From assembly GCA_003220345.1 (NCBI GenBank), contig QHSC01000091.1, forward strand, positions 1-64,000: a stretch of DNA of 64,000 nucleotides. The letters run 5' to 3'. The notes below the pieces were generated by a model, which was not told the DNA's origin, did no database searches, and saw nothing but the letters and a program-made list of their open reading frames with translations. The position numbers were made by a program, and so were the translations under genes. The DNA comes from Candidatus Rokuibacteriota bacterium. GTDB lineage: Bacteria; Methylomirabilota; Methylomirabilia; Rokubacteriales; CSP1-6. Shown here one piece after another: positions 1-10,085 of this stretch (within the stretch, counting starts at the first letter, position 1; each line of letters opens with the position of its first letter).

Positions 1-1206
1 CTGCCGCGAGATGCACCAGGGCCGGATGTTGTCCATCCAGTGGTAGTAGGTCTTGACCCAGGGACGGGGCAGGATCTTGATGCGTCGCCCCCGCACGGCC
101 TTGGTGGCGACCTCGGCGAGGGGCTTGACGTTGACGTACCACTGGCGCGAGATGAGCGGCTCCACCACGGTCTTGCTGCGGTAGCAGAGACCGACGGAGT
201 GGCGGTAGGGCTCGATGCGCTCGATGAGCCCGAGCTGCTGCATGTCCTCGACGATGCGCTTGCGGGCCTCGAAGCGATCGAGGCCCGCGTACTTGCCCGC
301 CTCCGCGGTCATCCGTCCGTCGAAGCCGATGACCGTGCGCGTGGGCAGGTTGTGACGCCGTCCGATCTCGAAGTCGATGGGATCGTGGCCCGGAGTGACC
401 TTGATGACGCCCGTCCCGAACTTGGGATCCACGGCGCTGTCCGCGATCACGCGCAGGGTGATGGTGCCCTCGACCGACGGCACCTCCAGCGTCTTGCCCA
501 CGTACTTGGCGTAGCGCTTGTCCTTGGGGTGCACGGCCACCGCGGTGTCGCCCAGCTTCGTCTCCGGGCGCACCGTTCCCAGGGTTAGAGGCCCGTACTT
601 GATGTAGACGAAGTCCGTGTCGCGCTCCTCGCGCTCCACCTCGAGATCCGACAGCACGGTCTGGCAGCTCGGGCACCAGTTGACGATGTAGTCGTCCTGG
701 TAGATGAGACCTTCCTCGAAGAGACGGACGAAGGTCTCGCGCACGGCGCGGGACAGCCCGGGATCCATGGTGAAGCGCTCGCGCGACCAGTCGCAGGAGG
801 CGCCCAGGCGCTTGAGCTGGCGGATGATGGTCCCGCCGGATTCCTCCTTCCACTTCCAGGCGCGCTCCAGGAAGGCCTCCCGCCCGATGTCGTGACGGGT
901 CTTGCCTTCGGCGGCGAGCTGCCGCTCCAGGATCACGTGCACGGCGATGGACGCGTGGTCGGTGCCGGGGACCCACAGCGCGTTGTAGCCGTCCATGCGC
1001 TTGTAGCGGATGAGGATGTCCTGCAGCGTGTTGTTGAGGGCGTGCCCCCAGTGCAGCGAGCCAGTGACGTTGGGAGGCGGGATGACGATGCAGTACGGGG
1101 GCTTGGGCGAGGCGGGATCGGCGCCGAACAATCCGCGCTCTTCCCATTCGCGGTACCAGCGTGACTCGACGATACTCGGGTCGTAGCGGTCCGCGATCTC
1201 AGCCAT
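1..1206 (-). CDS. valS: Valyl-tRNA synthetase, N-terminal part (runs off left edge)
   Basis: Charges tRNA-Val with valine in the cytoplasm. The minus strand reads as one open frame of 402 codons from ATG at 1206 to the window edge. The class I signature appears as PPPNVTGSLHWGH near residues 44-55 (HIGH box HWGH). It is followed by the editing domain, including NWCPSCQTVLSDLEVE and the segment TVRPETKLGDTAVAVHP that is typical of ValRS. The KMSKS loop and tRNA-binding C-terminus lie outside the window. The start is 6 nt downstream of the stop of the secreted unknown, so the two are probably cotranscribed. The automatic ORF track misses it because no stop is present. Confidence 0.95.
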   Translation of the reverse strand, partial: MAEIADRYDPSIVESRWYREWEERGLFGADPASPKPPYCIVIPPPNVTGSLHWGHALNNTLQDILIRYKRMDGYNALWVPGTDHASIAVHVILERQLAAEGKTRHDIGREAFLERAWKWKEESGGTIIRQLKRLGASCDWSRERFTMDPGLSRAVRETFVRLFEEGLIYQDDYIVNWCPSCQTVLSDLEVEREERDTDFVYIKYGPLTLGTVRPETKLGDTAVAVHPKDKRYAKYVGKTLEVPSVEGTITLRVIADSAVDPKFGTGVIKVTPGHDPIDFEIGRRHNLPTRTVIGFDGRMTAEAGKYAGLDRFEARKRIVEDMQQLGLIERIEPYRHSVGLCYRSKTVVEPLISRQWYVNVKPLAEVATKAVRGRRIKILPRPWVKTYYHWMDNIRPWCISRQ

Positions 1207-1212
1207 GATGAT

Positions 1213-2286
1213 CTATCGTAGCACGGGGGCGGCGTCGCTCAGGCGCCAGCCGGACGCGGCGCGGCCCCACCAGAGCGTCCACGGCACGCGTCGTCCGTTC
1301 TCTCCGGGGGCGCTCGCCGCGACCTGCGCCACCCTGGGCATGTCCGGGTTGTGGACGTCGCAGGCGGTCTCGGGGGCGAGACCCGCGGGCAATTTCTTGC
1401 GGACGCGCGCCGCGGGCACGAGCCTGGCCATCTCTCCCGCGTCTCGCTTCTCCTGCGCGGCGAAGAAGCGCGCCACCGCCGCCTGCAGCTCCCGGTGCCA
1501 GCCGTTGAAGAGCTGGCGGGTTACCAGCCTGAGGCGGCCCGTGCCCGGCTCGACGCGATACGTGTCCTCCTGCTCGCTCTGCACGTCGCAGCCCGGCTTC
1601 CAGCCCGGATAGCGGAGCTCGTAGCGGATGAACACGGTCTCCCCCTTCACGGCGAGCTGGGAAGCCCACAGTCCGTGGCGATAGATCTCGGCGCTCCGCC
1701 ACGTCGCCGAGAGGGCGCGGCCACGGAGGCGCCACAGGGTGAGCCGCAGGGGACGGCTCCCCCACCCGGTGGGCGCCTCCGACCACGCCGCGAGGAAGAT
1801 GGCCGTGTCGCCCGCGCGCGGCGACGGCCACGGAAAGACCTCGGGCACGCCGTCCTCTCGCCACGCCTCGATGAGGGCGGGCGCGCCGTCGCTCCGGCCA
1901 TAGAGTCTGATGGAATTGCCCACGCCCTTGGCCGAGAGGAGAAAGCGTCCGACGAGAAAGCCCGCGCCCGCCGGACTGATGCGGAGCGAGGCGCCGCCCC
2001 AGGCGTCGGCGAATGCCTCCAGGCGATCGCGGATGAACTCGAGCGATGCGAAGGGGCCGCCGCTGCGCAGGCTCTCCAGCACCTCCGCATCGAGCAGCGC
2101 CTCGATTTCGTCCTGGACCTCGGCGTCGAGTCGTCCGCCCGTCTCCTCGACGAGGGCGAGACGGCGCGCGGCGAGCTCGCGGAAGCGCTCCAGACGGTCC
2201 CGGGGCGCCGCCGCGCCCGCGGAGCCCGTGGCGAGGAGGCCCGCGAGGAGCGCAAGGGCGAGGGCGAGAAGAGCCGGCGCGCGCAT
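1213..2286 (-). CDS. Secreted protein of unknown function
   Basis: A 357-residue protein starting MRAPALLALALALLAGLLA, a clear Sec signal peptide ending near SAGAAA (about residue 23). I chose ATG 2286 because it puts the signal peptide at the N-terminus; the ORF track starts five codons earlier at a TTG. The rest is soluble, with an alpha-helical stretch (residues 25-90) and beta-rich segments. The last 100 residues (FNGWHRELQAAVARFF onward) look like a helical/NTF2-like tail, but I recognise no family. It lies directly upstream of valS and divergent from lptFG, with only 14 bp between start codons. Confidence 0.7.
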   Translation of the reverse strand: MRAPALLALALALLAGLLATGSAGAAAPRDRLERFRELAARRLALVEETGGRLDAEVQDEIEALLDAEVLESLRSGGPFASLEFIRDRLEAFADAWGGASLRISPAGAGFLVGRFLLSAKGVGNSIRLYGRSDGAPALIEAWREDGVPEVFPWPSPRAGDTAIFLAAWSEAPTGWGSRPLRLTLWRLRGRALSATWRSAEIYRHGLWASQLAVKGETVFIRYELRYPGWKPGCDVQSEQEDTYRVEPGTGRLRLVTRQLFNGWHRELQAAVARFFAAQEKRDAGEMARLVPAARVRKKLPAGLAPETACDVHNPDMPRVAQVAASAPGENGRRVPWTLWWGRAASGWRLSDAAPVLR

Positions 2287-2300
2287 GCGCCTATCGTACA

Positions 2301-4634
2301 ATGGGCATGGTGCTGAAGACGCTCGACCGGTATCTGCTGAAAGAGCTCGGCCCTCCCTTCGTGCTCGGGGCCGGCGTGCTCACCTTCTTCCTCGTCATCG
2401 ATCGCGTCTACGATCTGACCGATCTCGTCATCACCAAGAATGTCCCGTTCCACCTCGTCATGGGTCTGCTCGCCTTCATGCTCCCCGCCTTCCTCGGCCT
2501 CACCCTGCCCATGGCCCTTCTCGTCGCCGTCCTCATCGTGTCGGGGCGCATGGCCGCCGACATGGAAGTGGCGGCCTTCAAGGCCTCCGGGGTGAGTCCC
2601 CTCCGGCTCTTCCGGCCCTTCGTGCTCGCCGCCTGCGTGGTCAGCGGCGCGGTGGCGTTCATCACGCTCATCGCGGCGCCGGCGGCGAGCGGGGCCTTCC
2701 AGAACCAGCTCTTCCAGATCCTCCAGACCAAGGCGACCACGGGGATCAAGGAGCGCACCTTCACCGCGTCGTTCAACCAGATGGTCATGTACGTGGAGGA
2801 CATCAGCGCCTCCCAGGTCGCCCTCCGCGGGCTCCTCGTCTCCGACGAGCGCGATCCCAAGCTCTCGCGCGTCATCGTGGCCAGGGAGGGACGGCTCTTC
2901 ACGGACACCAAGAAGCGGCGCGTGACCATGCGCTTCATCGACGGGGCGGTGAGCGAGACCGATGCCGCCGACGCGCGACGCTTCCGGCTCACCGCCTTCA
3001 GCCTCTACGACCTCAACCTGCCCCTCGAGAATCCCCAGAGCGCGGCCCAGCGCATCGAGAAGCCCGAGAAGGAAATGACGCTCGAGCAGCTGCGCGCCAC
3101 GGTCGCGGAGCTCGAGCCCCAGGGACAGATCGTGACGCCCTTCCGCGTGGAGATCCAGAAGCGCTTCACGCTGCCCGTGGCCGCGCTCGTTTTCGTCACG
3201 GTGGGATTTCCCCTGGGCATCCGGACCCTGCGCGGCGGCCGCACCCTGGCCATGGGCTCGAGCCTGGCCATCGTGGTCGGCTACTACGTCATCCACACCT
3301 TCCTCGAGGGCCTGGCCCTCCGGCAGAGGTTGCCCGTGACCCTGGCCATGTGGCTGCCCAATGCCCTCTTCGGCGCCGCCGGTCTCATCCTGCTCTACGG
3401 CGCCACTGCGGGTCTGCCCCTGTCCTTCGCTCGACTACTCGTACGCCTTCGCGCCGCTCTCCCGCGGGTGTTGCGGACCCTCGTCCCCCGGCGCTCGCCC
3501 GTCGTGCGCGCGCGGCGGGAGCCCGCGGGCGTTCGCGGGCCGCGCGCCTCCACCTACCTCATCGATCGCTATCTCGTCCGCGAGTACCTGATCTACATCG
3601 GCACCGGCCTCGCCGTGGGGGCCGTGCTCATCCTCGTGGTCGATCTCCTCCAGTACCTCGACCGCTTCCTCAGGGTGAAGCCGCCCTTTCTCTACATCCT
3701 CCAGCACCTGTTTTACCGCCTCCCCGGCTCGCTGTACGAGGGGCTGCCCATCATCGTGCTGATCTCGACCGTCTTCCTCTTCCTCTCCCTGACTCAAGCG
3801 CGCGAGCTCGACGCCATGAAGGCGGCGGGGATCAGCCTCTACCGCGCCAGCCTGCCCGTCCTCCTCGTGGCCCTCTCCATCAGCCTGGTCTCGGTGGTGC
3901 TCCAGGAGACCGTGCTCCCCGTGATCAACAGCAAGGCGGACGACGTGGACCGGGTGAAGATCCGCGGCAACCAGCCACGGCACCTCCAGCGTCAGACGCA
4001 GATCTGGTACCGGTCGTCCGATACCCGCTTCATGCGCATGGAGCTGCTGGACCCCATCGAGCGATCGCTCGACGGTCTCCTCGTGGTGGGCATCACCCCG
4101 GATTTTCGTCTGGCCGATCGGCTGGACGCCCGCAAGGCGCGCTGGACGCGCGAGGGCTGGATGCTCTCCGACGGCGTCTACCGCCACGTGGGACCGGGCA
4201 ACCACGTGAGCGCCGACCCCTTCGCGGAGCGTCTCGCCACCATGCCCGAGCAGATCAACGACCTGATCCAGGTCCAGCAGGGGCCCGAGACCATGAGCTT
4301 CCGCGAGCTCCGGACCTACGTCACGCGGCTCGCGGAGACGGGACACAACGTCGGCAAGTACCTCGTCGACCTCTACCGCAAGCTCTCCTTCCCCCTCATC
4401 CACGTGATCATGGCCCTCGTGGCCATCCCCTTCGCGCTGAGCTCGCCCCGCACGGGCGGGCGCGCGATGGGGATCGGCGTGGCCATTCTCATCTCCGTCG
4501 GCTACTGGGTCATCCACTCCATCGCCATCGCCTTCGCCAAGGCGGAGCTCCTCCCGCCCCTCCTGGGCGCGTGGACCGCCAACATCGTCTTCGCCGGAGT
4601 GGGCGCCGCGTTGTTTCTCCGCGCCCGCACCTAG
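2301..4634 (+). CDS. lptFG: LptF-LptG fused LPS export permease
   Basis: Inner-membrane permease of the LptB2FG exporter, which pulls lipopolysaccharide out of the membrane and onto LptC/LptA. The frame encodes two complete LptF/LptG-type units in one 777-residue chain. Unit 1 (about 1-378) begins LKTLDRYLLKELGPP and unit 2 (about 416-777) begins STYLIDRYLVREYL. Each has TM helices at both ends around a periplasmic beta-jellyroll. A basic, proline-rich linker (RAALPRVLRTLVPRRSPVV...) joins them with no stop. ATG 2301 (MGM) or 2307 (MVLKTL) could be the start; no Shine-Dalgarno precedes either. The stop overlaps the convergent UPF0182 stop by 3 nt. Other lpt genes lie at 14.6-16.6 and 27.2 kb. 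Confidence 0.93.
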   Translation: MGMVLKTLDRYLLKELGPPFVLGAGVLTFFLVIDRVYDLTDLVITKNVPFHLVMGLLAFMLPAFLGLTLPMALLVAVLIVSGRMAADMEVAAFKASGVSPLRLFRPFVLAACVVSGAVAFITLIAAPAASGAFQNQLFQILQTKATTGIKERTFTASFNQMVMYVEDISASQVALRGLLVSDERDPKLSRVIVAREGRLFTDTKKRRVTMRFIDGAVSETDAADARRFRLTAFSLYDLNLPLENPQSAAQRIEKPEKEMTLEQLRATVAELEPQGQIVTPFRVEIQKRFTLPVAALVFVTVGFPLGIRTLRGGRTLAMGSSLAIVVGYYVIHTFLEGLALRQRLPVTLAMWLPNALFGAAGLILLYGATAGLPLSFARLLVRLRAALPRVLRTLVPRRSPVVRARREPAGVRGPRASTYLIDRYLVREYLIYIGTGLAVGAVLILVVDLLQYLDRFLRVKPPFLYILQHLFYRLPGSLYEGLPIIVLISTVFLFLSLTQARELDAMKAAGISLYRASLPVLLVALSISLVSVVLQETVLPVINSKADDVDRVKIRGNQPRHLQRQTQIWYRSSDTRFMRMELLDPIERSLDGLLVVGITPDFRLADRLDARKARWTREGWMLSDGVYRHVGPGNHVSADPFAERLATMPEQINDLIQVQQGPETMSFRELRTYVTRLAETGHNVGKYLVDLYRKLSFPLIHVIMALVAIPFALSSPRTGGRAMGIGVAILISVGYWVIHSIAIAFAKAELLPPLLGAWTANIVFAGVGAALFLRART

Positions 4635-7351
4635 CGCGCCTCCCGGAGCTGGCCGAGCAGTCCTTCGAGCTCCTTTTGCGCCTGACCATAGGCCGACCAG
4701 TCGCCCCGCTTGATCGCCTCCTGGCCGCGCTGCCAGGCCTCCCAGGCCTTCTGGACGAGTCCGGCCAGCGCCCCTGACACGACGGGAGCGGGCCGGCCGT
4801 CCGGAGTCTTCGCCGCGGGCGCCTCGTCCCCCCGCACCCGTCCGCCGAAGATGCGCTGGAGGGACTGCTCGAGGGTCGGCTCCATGGCGATCTGGTTGCC
4901 GAAGGCGACGATGACACGCCGGAGCTCGGGAAGGGCTCCCTGCTCGGCCGAGAGGTAGAGAGGCTGGACGTAGATCAGCGACTCCTCGATGGGGATGGCG
5001 AGGAGCGAGCCGCGGAGGACGCGTGACCCCTGCTGGTTCCAGAGCGAGATCTGCTGCGAGATGACGGGATCCTGGTTGATCCGCGCGTCGACCTGGCGCG
5101 GGCCGTAGACGAGCTTCTGCTTGGGAAAGATGTAGACGACGAGCCCGCCATAGTTGGGCGTGTCCATGCGCGCCGCCATGATGGCGATCATGTTGTCGCG
5201 CCGCGCCGGGTTGAAGCCCGACAAGAGCACGAACTCCTCCCGCTTCTCTCCGGGCAGCCGCATGATGGTGAAGTACGGCTCGATCTCCCGGTCGCGCCCG
5301 TCCTGCTGCAGGCGCGGGATGTTCCAGAGATCCTCCTTGTTGTAGAAGACCTGCGGGTCCTGCATGTGGTAGGTGCCGTAGAGCTTCGCCTGGATCCGGA
5401 AAAGGTCTTCCGGGTACCGGATGTGAGCGCGAAGGTTCTCGGGCATCTGCTCGATGGGCTTGAAGAGCCCGGGGAAGGCCCGGGCGAAGGTGCGGATCAG
5501 CGGATCCTTGGCGTCGGCGACGTAGAAGGCCATGGTGCCGTCGAAGGCGTCGACGGTCGCCTTGACGGAGTTACGGATGTAGTTGATGGGGCCTTCGGGC
5601 TGGGCGAAGGGGTAGCGGTCGGTGACGGTGTAGCCGTCCACGATCCAGACGAGCCGCCCGTCGTCGGTGATGACGAGGTACGGGTCGTGATCGAAGCGGA
5701 GGAAGGAGGCGACCTGGCGGACGCGCTCCCCTACTCTGCGATAGAACATGACCCGGCTCTCCGCGGAGATGTCGTCGGAGAGGAGGATCTTGATCTCGCC
5801 GAAGCGGAGGGCGAAGGCGAGCTTGCGGAGGGCTCCTCCCACGGGCACGCCGCCCCGGCCTTCGTACTTCGTGTACACGTTCTGATCGCCGGCCGGATAG
5901 TTCAGCTCCTGGGACTTCGTGCGAACGATGGCGTACTCGTTGCTGAGCTCCCCGTAGTAGATCTCCGGCCGCGTGATCTTGGGCATCCCGCCCTTGACCG
6001 CGGGGGGGATGTCCTGCACGAAGAGGTCGGGCAGCCCCTCGGGGGTGATGCGATTGACAGGCCCCGCCACCAGCCCGAAGCCGTGGGTGAAGGTCAGGTG
6101 CTCGTTGATCCACACCCGGCTCGGCAGGTGCGCGTAGGACATCTCCCGCGAGGAGAGCATGATCTGCCGGAGCTCGCCGTTCAGCGTGTAGCGGTCCACG
6201 TCCACATCGGCGAACTTGTAGTACGTCCGGATCTCCTGCAGCTGGGCGAAGCTCGTGAGGAGCGGCCGGTGGTCCCACAGCCGGATGTTCTTGATGGTGA
6301 GGCTGTTGCGATCGAGGGCGGCCGCGGTCAGCCGGTCCTCGGCGGGAAAATCCTGCTCCTTGATCCCGTCGAGGCCGTAGGCCTGCCGGGTCATCCGGAT
6401 GTTGTGCTTGATGTACGGCCGCTCGGCCTCCAGCTCGTTTGGCGTCACCTGGAGGCGCTGGAGGAGGGCGGGGTAGATGCCGAGCCCGCCTACCCAGACC
6501 ACGGCCAGCACCACGAGGCCCGCCACCAGGAAGCCCCAGCCGCCGCGACCGATCTGGAGCACGCAGGCCGCCGCGCAGAGGAGCGAGATCGCAGCGAGGG
6601 CCCCCAGAGCCGGGAGGGAGGCGTGGACGTCGGTGTAGGAAGCGCCAAAGACCACGCCGCGCGGCGAGTAGAGAAGCTCGTAGCGGTCGAGCCAGAAGCC
6701 GATGGCCCGGAGGACCAGGGCGAAGGCGGCCAGGCCCAGGAGGTGATTGCGGGCGCCCACCGCCATGCGGGGGCCCTGGGCCGTCAGCACCAGGCTGCGC
6801 AGGAGCACATAGGTGGCAATGCTCAGGACGAGGGTGCCCATCACGAGGGTCAGGGCCCCACCGTAGATGAAGCGCCAGAGGGGCAGCTCGAAGACGAAGA
6901 AGGCGAGGTCGCGCCCGAAGAGTGGATCTGTCACGCCGAAGGGCGTGGCATTGAGATAGCGCAGGAGCATGTCCCACGAAGCGCTGGCCCGGATGCCGGA
7001 GAGGAGCGCGATGACGGCGACGGCGGGAACGAGCACGCGCCGGATCAGGGGCTCGAGCACGGCGCGGCCCGGCAGCCCGAGCTGATCGTCGAGCTCCCAC
7101 AGCACGTCGGGAGCCGCCGTGCGCGCGGCCATCCAGAGATTGGCGTAGAGGAAGACGAAGACGATGCCGCCCGCCCCCAGCACCAGCCAGCCCCGGAGGG
7201 TCAGCACGGTGGTGAAGACCTGCGTGTAGCCGACCTCGCCGTACCAGAGCCAGTCGGTGTAGAGGGCCACGGCCTGGCCGACGCCGGCGAGGAGGACGAA
7301 GGCCAGGAGAAGCCACAAGCCCAGTCGCGGCGGACGCTGTCCTATCGCCAA
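4631..7351 (-). CDS. UPF0182 family membrane protein
   Basis: A 906-residue member of UPF0182 (COG1615), a family of large membrane proteins with no established biochemical role. The first 280 or so residues hold about seven hydrophobic helices (RLGLWLLLAFVLLAGVGQ first). A long soluble domain follows, with the family-typical stretch ERPYIKHNIRMTRQAYGL and many aromatic segments such as SRVWINEHLTFTHGFG. It starts with TTG at 7351, preceded by GGAGG with a 9-nt spacer, and no better start exists upstream. It is convergent with lptFG. An acidic/alanine-rich tail after about residue 840 resembles the small C-terminal helical tail seen in many family members. Confidence 0.9.
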   Translation of the reverse strand: MAIGQRPPRLGLWLLLAFVLLAGVGQAVALYTDWLWYGEVGYTQVFTTVLTLRGWLVLGAGGIVFVFLYANLWMAARTAAPDVLWELDDQLGLPGRAVLEPLIRRVLVPAVAVIALLSGIRASASWDMLLRYLNATPFGVTDPLFGRDLAFFVFELPLWRFIYGGALTLVMGTLVLSIATYVLLRSLVLTAQGPRMAVGARNHLLGLAAFALVLRAIGFWLDRYELLYSPRGVVFGASYTDVHASLPALGALAAISLLCAAACVLQIGRGGWGFLVAGLVVLAVVWVGGLGIYPALLQRLQVTPNELEAERPYIKHNIRMTRQAYGLDGIKEQDFPAEDRLTAAALDRNSLTIKNIRLWDHRPLLTSFAQLQEIRTYYKFADVDVDRYTLNGELRQIMLSSREMSYAHLPSRVWINEHLTFTHGFGLVAGPVNRITPEGLPDLFVQDIPPAVKGGMPKITRPEIYYGELSNEYAIVRTKSQELNYPAGDQNVYTKYEGRGGVPVGGALRKLAFALRFGEIKILLSDDISAESRVMFYRRVGERVRQVASFLRFDHDPYLVITDDGRLVWIVDGYTVTDRYPFAQPEGPINYIRNSVKATVDAFDGTMAFYVADAKDPLIRTFARAFPGLFKPIEQMPENLRAHIRYPEDLFRIQAKLYGTYHMQDPQVFYNKEDLWNIPRLQQDGRDREIEPYFTIMRLPGEKREEFVLLSGFNPARRDNMIAIMAARMDTPNYGGLVVYIFPKQKLVYGPRQVDARINQDPVISQQISLWNQQGSRVLRGSLLAIPIEESLIYVQPLYLSAEQGALPELRRVIVAFGNQIAMEPTLEQSLQRIFGGRVRGDEAPAAKTPDGRPAPVVSGALAGLVQKAWEAWQRGQEAIKRGDWSAYGQAQKELEGLLGQLREAR

Positions 7352-7415
7352 GGCGGAGGACCTCCGGCGCCCGGGCGGGTCCTCCCGGGAGCCACGCGGT
7401 CGAAAGGGGCCGGCG

Positions 7416-8729
<1,314 letters not shown>

Positions 8730-8736
8730 TCAAGCC

Positions 8737-8771
8737 GCGGCCCCGCGCCGGCATGCCGGACGCGGGGCCGC
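8737..8771 (-). terminator. Strong GC hairpin between metK and ahcY
   Basis: Arms gcggccccgcg (8737-8747) and cgcggggccgc (8761-8771) pair perfectly over 11 bp. The loop itself contains the palindrome ccggcatgccgg. There is no U-run after it on the minus strand, so it may be a factor-dependent terminator, an attenuator or an mRNA-stabilising element limiting ahcY relative to metK. No SAH-riboswitch consensus was recognised. Confidence 0.5.
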
Positions 8772-8793
8772 CTGATCGCGTCTCGTCGCGGGC

Positions 8794-9945
8794 TCAGACG
8801 CCCGCGTCGTCCCGCAGGTCCTTGACCCGGTTGGTTTGCTCCCAGGTGAACTCGGGCTCGGTGCGGCCGAAGTGGCCGAAGGCCGCCGTCTTGTGATAGA
8901 TGGGCCGCCGGAGGTCGAGGTACTTGATGATGCCGATGGGCGTGAAGTCGAAGTGGCGCCGGACCATCTGCTCGAGCTTGGCGTTGGGCACCTTGCCCGT
9001 GCCGAAGGTCTCGACCATGACGGACACGGGCTCGGCGACGCCGATGGCGTAGGCGACCTGCACCTGCGCGCGCTCGGCCAGCCCGGCCGCCACGATGTTC
9101 TTGGCCACGTGGCGCGCCATGTAGCATGCCGACCGGTCCACCTTCGTCGGATCCTTCCCCGAGAAGGCGCCGCCCCCGTGCGGGCAGGAGCCGCCATAGG
9201 TGTCCACGATGATCTTGCGCCCGGTCAGGCCCGTGTCGCCCATGGGCCCGCCCGTGACGAAGCGCCCGGTCGGGTTGATGTGGTACGTCACCCTCTTGGG
9301 GTCGATCAGATGCTTGGGGATGGTGGGCAGGACGACGTGCTCGATGATGTCCTTCCTGATCGTCTCCAGGCTCGCGTCGGGACCGTGCTGGGTGGAGATG
9401 ACCACCGTCTCCACGCTCACTGGCTTGCCGTCGACATAGCGGACCGAGACCTGGCTCTTGCCGTCGGGGCGGAGGTAGTCGAGGGCCCCGCTGCGACGCA
9501 CCTGGGAGAGGCGCTGCACCAGCTTGTGCGACAGCATGATGGGCAGCGGCATCAGCTCTTCCGTCTCCGTGCAGGCGTAGCCGAACATCAGCCCCTGGTC
9601 TCCCGCGCCCAGCTTGTCCACGCCCATGGCGATGTCGCCCGACTGCTCGTCGATGGCGGTGATGACACCGCAGGTCTCGTAGTCGAAGCCGAACTTGGCC
9701 CGGGTGTAGCCGACGCCCTTGATGGTCTCTCGCGCGATCTTCGGGATGTCCACGTAGCAGGACGTCGTGATCTCGCCCGCCACCACCACGAGGCCGGTCG
9801 TCAGCAGGGTCTCGCACGCCACGCGCCCGGTGGGATCCTGCCTGAGGATCGCGTCGAGCACCGCGTCCGAGATCTGGTCCGCGATCTTGTCGGGATGCCC
9901 CTCGGTCACCGACTCCGAGGTGAACAGATACTCCTCTCGCGCCAT
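8794..9945 (-). CDS. metK: S-adenosylmethionine synthase
   Basis: Makes SAM from methionine and ATP. The 383-residue protein begins [27 protein letters not shown], the canonical N-terminus with the catalytic His in EGHPDK. It keeps the signature hexapeptide GAGDQG and the P-loop-like [16 protein letters not shown]. Length is normal for the bacterial enzyme (about 380-400). GGGAGGA provides a Shine-Dalgarno before the ATG. It has its own promoter-like element at 10016-10044 and a structured 5' leader. Confidence 0.97.
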   Translation of the reverse strand: MAREEYLFTSESVTEGHPDKIADQISDAVLDAILRQDPTGRVACETLLTTGLVVVAGEITTSCYVDIPKIARETIKGVGYTRAKFGFDYETCGVITAIDEQSGDIAMGVDKLGAGDQGLMFGYACTETEELMPLPIMLSHKLVQRLSQVRRSGALDYLRPDGKSQVSVRYVDGKPVSVETVVISTQHGPDASLETIRKDIIEHVVLPTIPKHLIDPKRVTYHINPTGRFVTGGPMGDTGLTGRKIIVDTYGGSCPHGGGAFSGKDPTKVDRSACYMARHVAKNIVAAGLAERAQVQVAYAIGVAEPVSVMVETFGTGKVPNAKLEQMVRRHFDFTPIGIIKYLDLRRPIYHKTAAFGHFGRTEPEFTWEQTNRVKDLRDDAGV

Positions 9946-9988
9946 CGTCTTCCTCCCGTCCGTTTAGTCACTTCCCACTGCCATGGTG

Positions 9989-10006
9989 ACGTCCGGATTC
10001 GGACGT
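9989..10006 (-). promoter_or_regulatory. Hairpin at the 5' end of the metK leader
   Basis: Perfect 7-bp inverted repeat acgtccg-gatt-cggacgt. Given the predicted promoter just upstream, this stem-loop would sit at the very 5' end of a leader of about 64 nt. A second short pairing, GTCAC with GTGAC, is possible before the ribosome-binding site. I could not match the leader to a named SAM riboswitch class, so this is a candidate cis-regulatory or stabilising structure only. Confidence 0.45.
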
Positions 10007-10015
10007 ACTCACGCG

Positions 10016-10044
10016 AGGTTAGCATGGCCTCCGGCACCGCTCAA
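10016..10044 (-). promoter_or_regulatory. metK: Sigma-70-type promoter for metK
   Basis: On the minus strand TTGAGC, a 17-nt spacer, then TAACCT, with an upstream TG giving an extended -10 (TGCTAACCT). The predicted start is near 10009, about 64 nt before the metK ATG. Spacing and position are right, but the promoter is called by eye. Confidence 0.5.
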
Positions 10045-10085
10045 GCGAAATGGGCACGGCGGCCGATATTTCGCGGGAGACTTCG

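Noticed and set aside
9946-10010. SAM-I/SAM-II or SAH riboswitch ahead of metK or ahcY
   Set aside because: Leaders are structured but I could not find the conserved core of any of these classes; reported only as hairpins.
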